Positions 14,389 through 22,042 of a stretch of DNA of 29,968 bases are shown piece after piece. Numbering within the stretch: position 1 is the first letter of the stretch; every line of letters starts with the position of its first letter. Source of the stretch: JABHCC01 sp034658635 (GTDB lineage Bacteria > Bacteroidota > Bacteroidia > Bacteroidales > UBA12481); contig JAYEFL010000288.1 of the NCBI GenBank assembly GCA_034658635.1, forward strand, positions 1-29,968, in the 5' to 3' direction. The position numbers and the translations under genes are program-made. The notes under the pieces were generated by a model, which saw only the letters and a list, made by a program, of their open reading frames with translations, did not search any database and had not been told where the DNA came from.

Positions 14389-14895
14389 ATGAATTGGCTT
14401 GATATTGTACTGGCATTATTATTACTCGGAGGAATAGTTTCCGGATTTAAGAACGGAATTATTGGAGAAGTTGCCTCTCTTGCTGCACTGATCCTTGGAA
14501 TCTGGGGTTCGGTGAAGTTTTCATGGTGGACAGCTGAGCTTCTGACTGACTGGGGTGTGAAGAGTGATTACATGCACATTATCTCATTTGTTGTAACATT
14601 TGTCATTATCGTGGTAGTAATACAGATTATGGCTAAGTTCCTGAATAAATTGCTTGATACACTTGCTCTGGGATTTGTGAACCGTTTGGCCGGAATGGCA
14701 GTGGGAATTATTAAGGCTGCTCTGATTGTTTCAGTTATTCTTGTTGTTATTGACTCCCTTGATGAAAAAGGCATGGTAATAAAGGAGGAGGTGCGGGAAA
14801 AGTCTGTTTTTTATGAACCTCTTGCCAACTTAGTACCAGCCTTACTTCCCTTTTTGCATTTAGAGAACCTTCAAATGAACGAAAACGAGGACTGA
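14389..14895 (+). CDS. CvpA family inner-membrane protein
   Basis: This 168-residue integral membrane protein has four hydrophobic helices at about 4-22, 25-45, 60-85 and 100-122. The family pattern is clear: WLDIVLALLLLGGIVSGFKN at the N-terminus, then GIIGEVASLAALILGIWGSV, and FVNRLAGMAVGIIKAALIVS before the last helix. CvpA proteins were named for colicin V production and have been linked to envelope stress tolerance; the molecular function is not known. It has its own -7 box and is followed 39 nt later by tyrS, which also has a -7 box, so the two may be co-transcribed or independently expressed. Confidence 0.93.
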   Translation: MNWLDIVLALLLLGGIVSGFKNGIIGEVASLAALILGIWGSVKFSWWTAELLTDWGVKSDYMHIISFVVTFVIIVVVIQIMAKFLNKLLDTLALGFVNRLAGMAVGIIKAALIVSVILVVIDSLDEKGMVIKEEVREKSVFYEPLANLVPALLPFLHLENLQMNENED

Positions 14896-14910
14896 TTCCT
14901 ATGATATCCT

Positions 14911-14918
14911 TATCTTTG
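14911..14918 (+). promoter_or_regulatory. -7 box upstream of tyrS
   Basis: TATCTTTG matches TAnnTTTG and ends 16 bp before the tyrS start. No clear -33 TTTG is seen, so strength is uncertain. Confidence 0.5.
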
Positions 14919-14934
14919 CGAAAAATTTTTCAAA

Positions 14935-16215
14935 ATGAGTTTTGTTGATGAATTGAAGTGGCGGGGCATGATACACGATATGATGCCCGGAACAGAAGAG
15001 CTGCTGAGTAAGGAAATGACCTCAGCGTATGTGGGTTATGACCCAACTTCAGACTCTCTGCATATAGGAAATCTGGCCAGCATAATGATGTTGAAGCACT
15101 TTCAGCTGGCAGGCCATAAGCCTTTTGCCCTGGTTGGCGGGGCTACCGGAATGATTGGAGATCCGTCAGGGAAATCTCAGGAAAGGAATTTGCTTGATGA
15201 GGAAACTCTGAGGCATAACCAGGCTGGTATTCAGGAGCAATTGGCTCGTTTTCTGGACTTTGACTCTGGGCTGCCTAATGCTGCTGTTATGGTGAATAAT
15301 TACGATTGGATGAAAGAGTTTTCTTTTCTTGAGTTTATTCGCGATGTTGGGAAACATATTTCTGTAAATTACATGATGGCGAAAGACTCTGTTAAAAGCC
15401 GACTGGAAACAGGGATGTCATTCACGGAATTCAGTTATCAGCTGGTTCAGGGATTTGACTTTCTGCACCTATATAAGAATCACAATGTAAAACTCCAGAT
15501 GGGTGGCTCAGATCAATGGGGTAATATTACCACAGGGTCTGAACTGATTCGTAGAAATGCCGGTGGTGAAGCCTTCGCACTTACTTGTCCGCTGATCAGA
15601 AAAGCAGATGGAGGGAAATTCGGAAAAACTGAGTCAGGTACTGTGTGGCTCGACAGAAAAAGAACATCTCCTTACAAATTCTATCAGTTCTGGCTGAATG
15701 CCACAGATGTTGACGCTGAAAACTATATCAGAATCTTTACCATTCTGGAAAAATCTGAAATTGACGAACTGATTACTCTTCACAAAGAGGCTCCTCATCA
15801 ACGACTGTTACAGAAGAAGCTGGCAGAAGAGGTAACGGTTATGGTGCATAGTCGTGAAGATTATGATGCGGCAATTGAAGCATCTGGGATTTTGTTTGGA
15901 AAAGGAACTAAAGATTCTCTGTTGAATATGGATGAAGAAACATTCTTAGCCATATTTGAAGGTGTTCCTCAGTTTGATCTACCACTGTCAACTATTGAGG
16001 AAGGAATTTTGCTAATGGATCTTTTAGCCGTCGAAACACAGATATTTTCTTCAAAAGGAGAACTAAGGAGGTTGCTCAAAGGTGGTGGAGTAAGCCTGAA
16101 TAAAGAAAAACTCAGTGATCCTGAGCTAATAGTTAAAAAGGATGCTCTGATCAATGGAAAATACCTGTTGGCTCAAAAGGGAAAAAAGAACTATTTTTTA
16201 ATTACTCTAAAATAA
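14935..16215 (+). CDS. tyrS: Tyrosyl-tRNA synthetase
   Basis: This 426-residue class I aminoacyl-tRNA synthetase charges tRNA-Tyr with tyrosine using ATP. It has the HIGH-type motif H43-I-G-N, the tyrosine-site block YVGYDPTSDS, and LQMGGSDQWGN deeper in the Rossmann domain. The KMSKS loop appears in the form K228-F-G-K-T232 (typical for bacterial TyrRS), and a C-terminal S4 RNA-binding domain covers about residues 360-426 (LRRLLKGGGVSLNKEKLSD). Length and start are normal. Five bases separate it from the Wzz-like gene, so the polysaccharide genes downstream are probably on the same transcript. Confidence 0.98.
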   Translation: MSFVDELKWRGMIHDMMPGTEELLSKEMTSAYVGYDPTSDSLHIGNLASIMMLKHFQLAGHKPFALVGGATGMIGDPSGKSQERNLLDEETLRHNQAGIQEQLARFLDFDSGLPNAAVMVNNYDWMKEFSFLEFIRDVGKHISVNYMMAKDSVKSRLETGMSFTEFSYQLVQGFDFLHLYKNHNVKLQMGGSDQWGNITTGSELIRRNAGGEAFALTCPLIRKADGGKFGKTESGTVWLDRKRTSPYKFYQFWLNATDVDAENYIRIFTILEKSEIDELITLHKEAPHQRLLQKKLAEEVTVMVHSREDYDAAIEASGILFGKGTKDSLLNMDEETFLAIFEGVPQFDLPLSTIEEGILLMDLLAVETQIFSSKGELRRLLKGGGVSLNKEKLSDPELIVKKDALINGKYLLAQKGKKNYFLITLK

Positions 16216-16220
16216 ATCTA

Positions 16221-17168
16221 ATGGAGAATTATTTCAGCAATAAAAACATGATGGATCTGGTGCTCAAATGGAAAGTGCATCTCCTTATCATAGCCGTTTT
16301 GGCAGGTATTATAGCAATTGTATTTTCCTCTCCATATTTTATTCAACCAAAATATAAGTCGTTCGCGGTTGTTTACCCAGATAATCTAGGAGAGTATTCT
16401 GAGGAGAGTCAGACAGAACAAATGCTGGAAATTCTTAATTCAGGTGATATTCGCAACGATTTAATAGAAAAATTCAATCTGGATGTGCATTACGAAATAG
16501 ACAAGAATTATAAGTATTACAAGACAGCCATTATAGGAAAATATTCAGATAATTTCACTTTTCGCAAAACAGAGAATGAGGCTGTTAAAATTGAGGTATT
16601 GGATACTGATCCTCAGATGGCTTCTGATCTGGTTGATGCAGTGATTGAAGCCTTTCATACAAAGGTTCGATATATGCATAATGCTAAGTATCAGGAAGAT
16701 TTGGAAGTTCGGGAAAGAGAATTGAAGCGAGAAAAGAAATACCTTGATAGCCTGGTGAACAGGATGAGTGTGTTGGGAGAGGCGTATGGATTTGTGGATA
16801 TTCGCACTCAGGCCGAAGGGATGTTTGCTGATATCAACTCCGGTAGGTTTTATAGTACCCGGGGGTCTGTTATTAATCCTGCATTAAAGAATTTTGGTAA
16901 ATATGGTCCGGAGTTTTTGAAAATTTCAGAAATGATGGAACCAATGTTGAAAAGGTATGCCGAAATTCTAACAAAGCACAATGATGCTTTTCGTGAACTG
17001 AATAAGGAAATTACTTATACCAATATTGTGACCAATCCTTTTCCGGCCGATAAGAAGTTCTGGCCTAAGCGTTCGGTCATTGTTCTGATGTCTATAATTC
17101 TCACATTAATTCTGGCTCTCATTGTAATCGGTGTTATCGAGAATCGTTCATATTCTGAGTCCAAGTAG
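16221..17168 (+). CDS. Wzz-like polysaccharide chain-length/co-polymerase membrane protein
   Basis: This 315-residue protein has two terminal transmembrane helices (about 18-38 and 285-308) around a large periplasmic domain, the topology of Wzz/polysaccharide co-polymerases that set glycan chain length. The N-terminal helix is followed by YFIQPKYKSFAVVYPDN, the usual strand after TM1. A charged coiled-coil region sits at about 150-185 (QEDLEVRERELKREKKYLDS). TNPFPADKKFWPKRSVIVLM before the last helix is a Pro-containing motif region as in Wzz. No cytoplasmic kinase domain is attached. It lies 5 nt behind tyrS and overlaps the ligase/polymerase-like gene by 38 nt. Confidence 0.82.
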   Translation: MENYFSNKNMMDLVLKWKVHLLIIAVLAGIIAIVFSSPYFIQPKYKSFAVVYPDNLGEYSEESQTEQMLEILNSGDIRNDLIEKFNLDVHYEIDKNYKYYKTAIIGKYSDNFTFRKTENEAVKIEVLDTDPQMASDLVDAVIEAFHTKVRYMHNAKYQEDLEVRERELKREKKYLDSLVNRMSVLGEAYGFVDIRTQAEGMFADINSGRFYSTRGSVINPALKNFGKYGPEFLKISEMMEPMLKRYAEILTKHNDAFRELNKEITYTNIVTNPFPADKKFWPKRSVIVLMSIILTLILALIVIGVIENRSYSESK

Positions 17169-18609
17169 ACTCCTGCAATCCCGTCTTATTAGGGTAAGTC
17201 TGGTTTACACGATCAGCCTGATCTATGTGATTGCTCTGGGGTATTTTATTTCAAAGGATAAAATGCACCTGGTGGCTATTCCGATCGGACTGCTGGTAGT
17301 AATTATTGCCTTGCAACGCCTTCAATTGATTTTCTGGATTACATTGTTTTTTGTTCCTCTTTCTTTACCACTGAAGGAACTTGTACCATCGCTTGAGTTC
17401 AACATGTTTCTGCCAACAGAGCCATTGCTTGCTGGCTTACTGTTGATCTTTATCATCCGCCTGGCTATTGATAAAGGTTTTGACAGGAGAATCATTAATC
17501 ATCCGATCAGCCAGATTGTGATACTCCATTTATTCTGGATTTTAGTGACTACTGCCACCAGCACAATGCCGGAGGTTTCAATTAAATATTTCTTTTCGCG
17601 ATTTTGGTTTATTGCAGTTTTCTTCTTTATGGCAATCAAGATAATGCAGGATCCTGGTAATATCCGCAAATTCATCTGGGTCTATCTGGTTCCTCTGGGT
17701 GCCATCATTATTGTTATTACGATTAAGCACGCGGGTTTGGGTTTGTTTGATCAGAAAGCTTCTAATCCGGCAGTGGATCCTTTCTTTAATGACCATACTC
17801 TATATGGGGCTATCATGACTCTCATGATTCCTGTGGCTTTTGGTTTTCTGATCAGATCTAAGTTATTCTGGTGGCAAAAGGTTGGGGTTTTTGTAGTTTT
17901 ATCTTTGCTCCTGACAGGCTTGTTATTCTCATACAGCCGTGCTGCATGGCTTAGCCTGATTGGAGGAATGGGAGTGTTCTCTTTGGTTTTCTTTAGGATT
18001 CCGGGTAAGACTGTTTTACTCGGAGCAACAGCTCTGGTAATCGCATTTTTGCTTTTTGGCAAGACCCTTCTGATGAATATGGAACGAAATGACCAGGACA
18101 GCTCAGATAATCTGACAGAGCATGTTCAGTCTATGTCTAATATTACCACGGATGCATCAAATCTGGAAAGGCTCAACAGATGGTCTTGTGCACTGAGAAT
18201 GTGGGCTGAGAAGCCATTTTTTGGCTTTGGACCAGGAACATATATGTTTCAGTATGCTCCATTTCAGAAGGATGCTCAGAAAACCATTATCAGTACAAAT
18301 GCCGGTGACGGAGGAAATTCACACTCTGAGTATCTTGGGCCACTGAGTGAAATGGGTGTGTTTGGAGCCCTTATTATGTTGATTCTTGTAATTGTAAGTA
18401 TACGTACCGGAATACGTGCATATCACCGGCTCAGAGATCCCGAGTTAAAAATGATTGCTATAAGTGTGACCATCGGACTGATCACCTATTATTTTCACGG
18501 GATTCTTAATAATTTCCTGGATACCGATAAGGCCTCTGCAGGGGTTTGGGGCTTTTTAGCAATTCTGGTGGTACTCGATCTGTATTCGCGAAAGCAAGAA
18601 TCTTCTTAG
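17131..18609 (+). CDS. O-antigen ligase/polymerase (WaaL/Wzy-like) membrane protein
   Basis: This 492-residue protein has about ten to twelve hydrophobic helices. A long periplasmic loop at about 315-410 contains LNRWSCALRMWAEKPFFGFG followed by PGTYMF and, further on, GGNSHSEYLG. The pairing of 'R...W..A..M....P..G.GPG.Y' with 'HSEYL' is the Wzy_C signature of O-antigen ligases and polymerases, with the His in NSHSEY the functionally important residue in this family. It joins or polymerises undecaprenyl-linked sugars on the periplasmic side. The start is a GTG at 17131 that overlaps the Wzz-like gene by 38 nt, so the two are coupled. The stop overlaps the convergent methyltransferase gene by 4 nt. 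Ligase and polymerase cannot be separated by sequence here. Confidence 0.85.
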   Translation: MLSRIVHILSPSRLLQSRLIRVSLVYTISLIYVIALGYFISKDKMHLVAIPIGLLVVIIALQRLQLIFWITLFFVPLSLPLKELVPSLEFNMFLPTEPLLAGLLLIFIIRLAIDKGFDRRIINHPISQIVILHLFWILVTTATSTMPEVSIKYFFSRFWFIAVFFFMAIKIMQDPGNIRKFIWVYLVPLGAIIIVITIKHAGLGLFDQKASNPAVDPFFNDHTLYGAIMTLMIPVAFGFLIRSKLFWWQKVGVFVVLSLLLTGLLFSYSRAAWLSLIGGMGVFSLVFFRIPGKTVLLGATALVIAFLLFGKTLLMNMERNDQDSSDNLTEHVQSMSNITTDASNLERLNRWSCALRMWAEKPFFGFGPGTYMFQYAPFQKDAQKTIISTNAGDGGNSHSEYLGPLSEMGVFGALIMLILVIVSIRTGIRAYHRLRDPELKMIAISVTIGLITYYFHGILNNFLDTDKASAGVWGFLAILVVLDLYSRKQESS

Positions 18610-19280
18610 TTAAGCGGTTTTCTTAATTTGGCCTTAAGCATTCCATCCTGCTTCTCAGGATTCTTCAATGGTTCTGCCCAGCATGAGTTCGAATACATCC
18701 TGTTTTTCACCACATTTTCGTAATGTCCTTCTTCTAATACTTCCATTTCCGGGAAATAGTCTTTTAGTAATGACCAGGGCAAGGACTGAGGTTCTGTAGT
18801 GGTTGGTTTTGCATGTATCTCAACCATTAACAAGAATAAGCCTCCCGGCTTCAGTACCCGATATATTTCCTTGCAGGTTTGCTGGAGGTCATTGACATGA
18901 TCAAGATTATTAAAGGAGCAAACAAAGTCGAAATGATCATTTCCGAAAGGCATCTCTTCAGCATAGCCCTTGATATATTCCATCTGGTGTTTATCGGCTC
19001 CTATCTTCATGTAGCTGGCAGCCAGGGGATCCAGGCCAATTCGTTTGGCCGACTGATCGGCCCATTCAAGACTACCTTTGGGGCCGCATCCGATATCCAG
19101 AATTTTTTTGTTTTCGTAATCCTGCATGCTCAAAGAAAAGCCGCTTGTATAATAGTATTTATAATATTCATTATTCAAGCGGCCGCCTTCTTGTAATCTT
19201 CTGATTCTCCAAAAAAGGAGTTCACCGTATTCTTTGAGAATGGCGATTAAGGGAACGTTTTTTACTATCCGGGGACTCAC
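18606..19280 (-). CDS. SAM-dependent class I methyltransferase
   Basis: This 224-residue cytoplasmic protein has the Rossmann methyltransferase motif I KILDIGCGPKGS (about 59-70), then an acidic strand end near RIGLDPLA, motif IV-like HFDFVCSFNNLDHVNDLQQT and motif V-like YRVLKPGGLFLLMVE. This is the Methyltransf_11 pattern. The acceptor substrate is unknown. It starts with GTG (19278-19280), three bases after the efp stop, and belongs to the efp transcript. Its stop overlaps the convergent Wzy-like gene by 4 nt. A role in sugar modification near the polysaccharide genes is possible but not shown, because they are on opposite strands. Confidence 0.88.
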   Translation of the reverse strand: MSPRIVKNVPLIAILKEYGELLFWRIRRLQEGGRLNNEYYKYYYTSGFSLSMQDYENKKILDIGCGPKGSLEWADQSAKRIGLDPLAASYMKIGADKHQMEYIKGYAEEMPFGNDHFDFVCSFNNLDHVNDLQQTCKEIYRVLKPGGLFLLMVEIHAKPTTTEPQSLPWSLLKDYFPEMEVLEEGHYENVVKNRMYSNSCWAEPLKNPEKQDGMLKAKLRKPLN

Positions 19281-19283
19281 GAA

Positions 19284-19853
19284 TTAATCCTTAACGCGTT
19301 CCATGTAGCTGCTGTCGCGGGTATCAATTCTGATTTTGTCACCGGTATTAACAAACAAAGGAACCATAATCGTTGCCCCTGATTCAACTGTAGCCTGCTT
19401 AAGCGAACTTGATGAAGAAGTATCACCCCTTATACCAGGCTCAGTATAAGTAATTTCCATAATGACATTAATGGCTAATTCACAATATAGTGGTGTCTCT
19501 GTATCAGCATGAACAACAACCTCCACCGGCTCGCCTTCTTTGAGGAGGTCAATATTATTAATCAGGTCTTCAGAAAGACTGATTTGCTCATACGTTTCCA
19601 GGTGCATCATGTTGTAACCCATATCATCTTTGTACAGGAATTGATAAGGCCGACGCTCAATCCGGGTTTCCTGAATTTTATGTCCGGCTGAAAAAGTATT
19701 TTCAATAACCTTTCCTGTAGTGATGTTCTTAAGTTTGGTACGAACGAAGGCAGGTCCTTTACCGGGCTTTACATGCTGGAAAGAAACAACCGTTACCAGG
19801 TTTCCGTTAAATTCCATGCACATACCGTTGCGAATGTCTGAAGTTGAAGCCAT
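19284..19853 (-). CDS. efp: Translation elongation factor P
   Basis: This 189-residue EF-P relieves ribosome stalling at polyproline. It has the three-domain arrangement: an N-terminal KOW-like domain with the conserved loop HVKPGKGPAFVR, where Lys32 is the site modified in many bacteria, then two OB-like domains (YELINNI-type region and the C-terminal block GDKIRIDTRDSSYMERV). The signature near 150 (ATVESGATIMVPLFVNTGDK) is typical. The start at 19853 gives the usual MASTSDIRNGM N-terminus; an upstream in-frame ATG at 19904 is inside the promoter region and is not used. The promoter with -7 box lies at 19875-19905. No EF-P-modification genes are in the window. The methyltransferase follows after 3 nt. 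Confidence 0.97.
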   Translation of the reverse strand: MASTSDIRNGMCMEFNGNLVTVVSFQHVKPGKGPAFVRTKLKNITTGKVIENTFSAGHKIQETRIERRPYQFLYKDDMGYNMMHLETYEQISLSEDLINNIDLLKEGEPVEVVVHADTETPLYCELAINVIMEITYTEPGIRGDTSSSSSLKQATVESGATIMVPLFVNTGDKIRIDTRDSSYMERVKD

Positions 19854-19874
19854 GCTTATAGTTTGATTTTGACA

Positions 19875-19905
19875 CAAAAATAGAGCATTTGGAGAGATAT
19901 GCAAT
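19875..19905 (-). promoter_or_regulatory. efp promoter
   Basis: On the minus strand ATTG (19905-19902), a 19-bp spacer and TATTTTTG (19882-19875) fit the Bacteroidota consensus. The element overlaps the end of tsaB by a single base and shows that efp can be transcribed independently of the upstream genes. Confidence 0.75.
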
Positions 19906-20663
19906 TAATCAGTAAAATCACCGCGATCCGGTTGATTCGGAATCACTTTATTCCGTGGAAGAGTGGCGATGAAATCTTTCAGATAAAAAGGTTCAAAATA
20001 GGCAGTATCTGCAAACTCTTTCTTTTTGAATTTTTCAAGAGCTAAAGTAGTCATGAAAACAGATGAAGATTCTATGTTCTTTATGAAACGGGCATTTGGG
20101 TGGGTGATAAGTGTCTCACACTTTTCTGCACCATTACCAAAGAAAAGAATTGTCTGATTATTGAGTTCGGATATGAAGCTTTCTTCAGTAATTATTTCTG
20201 CACGAACTTTGTCAAGTTCCTGCAGATTAGAATCATATAGTGCTGTGTAAACTTCCAGTCTTCTGGCATCCAGCATTGGTCGCAGCCAGGGAGATTGATC
20301 CCCTTTTTCACTAAGGCCAGGAAGGATTTCCTTGTACACCCGATTGGCCAGTATTTTAAGGGTATCAATAGGAAGAACTGGAATTCCAGCTCCATAAGCC
20401 AGACCTTTTGCAGTTGAGACTCCAATTCTCAGGCCTGTATATGAACCCGGACCAACACTAACTGAAATAGCATCAAGGTCTTTTATCCTGAGCTGAAGTT
20501 CCTGCAATGCTTCCTCGATAAAAACAGTGAGTAATTTTGAATGAGAATTAGGCTCGTTACTTTCTTTATGAGAGAGGATATCAAGATCCTGACTGACTGC
20601 AACAGAACAAATATGTGTAGCCGACTCAATATGAAGTATTTTTATGGGGTTCATCGAATCCAT
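19905..20663 (-). CDS. tsaB: tRNA threonylcarbamoyladenosine biosynthesis protein TsaB
   Basis: This 252-residue protein of the ASKHA (Kae1/TsaD-like) fold is the scaffold partner of TsaD in making the t6A37 modification of ANN-decoding tRNAs. It shows the N-terminal strand ILHIESATHICSVAVSQD, the helix after it (HSKLLTVFIEEAL) and the hallmark SVSVGPGSYTGLRIGVSTAK followed by GLAYGAGIPVLPIDTL. The C-terminal half (FFGNGAEKCETLI, then YFEPFYLKDF) matches the family's variable lobe. It starts at 20663, or three codons later at the next Met. It sits 8 nt behind the TolC-like gene in a minus-strand run. tsaD is not in the window. Confidence 0.95.
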   Translation of the reverse strand: MDSMNPIKILHIESATHICSVAVSQDLDILSHKESNEPNSHSKLLTVFIEEALQELQLRIKDLDAISVSVGPGSYTGLRIGVSTAKGLAYGAGIPVLPIDTLKILANRVYKEILPGLSEKGDQSPWLRPMLDARRLEVYTALYDSNLQELDKVRAEIITEESFISELNNQTILFFGNGAEKCETLITHPNARFIKNIESSSVFMTTLALEKFKKKEFADTAYFEPFYLKDFIATLPRNKVIPNQPDRGDFTD

Positions 20664-20671
20664 TTCCGATT

Positions 20672-22015
20672 TTAGTTTAGACTTATCTTGATCCCCCTGT
20701 AAAAATCGAGGATCATGGTGTTGAAAATGAAGTTATATCTGGCCTGAAGAAGCTCTGATTGTGCTCTGGTAAGATTGTTCTTAGCTTCTTTGTAATCCAG
20801 AGATGTTAACATGCCCACCGCAAATTTCTTGTCAGTGTACCTGAATGCTTCCTTCAGAGAGATTAATGATTTTTCGGTTGCATGGTACCTGTCAAGAGAG
20901 GCTCTGGCATCTGCATAAGCCTGTTGAATTTCTTTTCTGAGCTGATTGTGGGTTATTTCCAGTGAGTAATTACCATTCAATACTGCAAGCCGGGCATTTT
21001 TAACAGAAGTTATTGACCTCTGGTTATTAAATATTGGTATGCTCAAATAGAAACTCAAACTGCTTGTACTGGAGAATCCTGTCTGATCCTTGAAAGGCAT
21101 AATGTTACCGCTTATCTGATCTCTGATCTGGTCTGAATATCCGGTACCCCAATAGGAATTCATGGAAAGTGAAGGACTCAAAAGGCCCTGTGCAAGGAGT
21201 AAGTCTTTTTCAAGACTCTGAACCATAAATTCTGCACTTTTTATTCTGGGAAGAAAACGGATGGAGGTCTCATAGATTTCATTTGCAGTTGGTTTGCTGA
21301 GATCCATCGGGATGTCAATCAGTTTGGGCCTGAGCACTGAAAAATTATCCGGATTCTTCAAATCAAGTAACTGCGACAGATCAAGAAGCGACAGTTCTAA
21401 TTGGTTGAAGGTGGTAATTCTGTTCAATTCCTCTGAAGCAAGCTGAGCCTTTATTTCTAAAAGATTCCCCTGAGCTAAAGCCCCTGCTTTTACCAGTTGT
21501 GCGGTTTGTTCTACCTGCTGCTTAGATATCCCGAGCTGTTGTTCAGCAATCTCTAATAATTCCTGATTGAAGAGTATTTGCAGAAAATGCCGGGTAATAC
21601 TCAGGGCAAGATTGTTTTTTGCATGCTCAAAATCAGCAAGGTTTTTCTTGAGATCAAGTTCGTTTTTTCTGATTGTATTGTAGGCCTGTAGTCCTTTGAA
21701 GAGTACTATTCCTGATGAGGCTGTAAAGGATGTGCCCTGAGAGTTTTGTGTTGTAAACTCATAGGTCAGGGGATCAACCGACCTGCCAAAGCGGAAGGTT
21801 TGACCAACTCCGGCATTAAGGTTTGGCAAAAGAGCGTGTTTTGACTGACTCAGGTTATTGCTAACCATGGATACTTGCAGCTCGTGCTGCTTTAACTGAA
21901 TATTTTTCTCATAAGCATGAGAAATACACCTGTCAAGAGTCCAGCTATTCTGACCTGTGCTCAAAACAGGCAACAGAATAAAAGCAATCAGCAGGCAGGG
22001 GAGTTTTATGTTCAT
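20672..22015 (-). CDS. TolC family outer-membrane efflux protein
   Basis: This 447-residue protein has a signal peptide (about 1-21, ending LSTGQ) and the two-fold repeat of the outer-membrane efflux (OEP) family. The conserved opening ISHAYEKNIQLKQHELQVSM begins repeat 1, and long alpha-helical stretches separated by beta-strand segments follow. Repeat 2 starts around 245 and ends with the typical KKFAVGMLTSLDYKEAKNNL and RAQSELLQARYNFIFNTMIL. It forms a trimeric export channel across the outer membrane. No adaptor or inner-membrane pump gene is next to it; the neighbours are an S9 peptidase (27 nt upstream) and tsaB (8 nt downstream), so its partner must be elsewhere. Substrate unknown. Confidence 0.93.
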   Translation of the reverse strand: MNIKLPCLLIAFILLPVLSTGQNSWTLDRCISHAYEKNIQLKQHELQVSMVSNNLSQSKHALLPNLNAGVGQTFRFGRSVDPLTYEFTTQNSQGTSFTASSGIVLFKGLQAYNTIRKNELDLKKNLADFEHAKNNLALSITRHFLQILFNQELLEIAEQQLGISKQQVEQTAQLVKAGALAQGNLLEIKAQLASEELNRITTFNQLELSLLDLSQLLDLKNPDNFSVLRPKLIDIPMDLSKPTANEIYETSIRFLPRIKSAEFMVQSLEKDLLLAQGLLSPSLSMNSYWGTGYSDQIRDQISGNIMPFKDQTGFSSTSSLSFYLSIPIFNNQRSITSVKNARLAVLNGNYSLEITHNQLRKEIQQAYADARASLDRYHATEKSLISLKEAFRYTDKKFAVGMLTSLDYKEAKNNLTRAQSELLQARYNFIFNTMILDFYRGIKISLN

Positions 22016-22042
22016 ATATCCTGAAAACCAGATGTTAAATGA

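Noticed and set aside
19854..19904. Longer EF-P with 17 extra N-terminal residues
   Set aside because: The extension covers the efp promoter and does not match the family N-terminus, which begins at MASTSDIRNGM.
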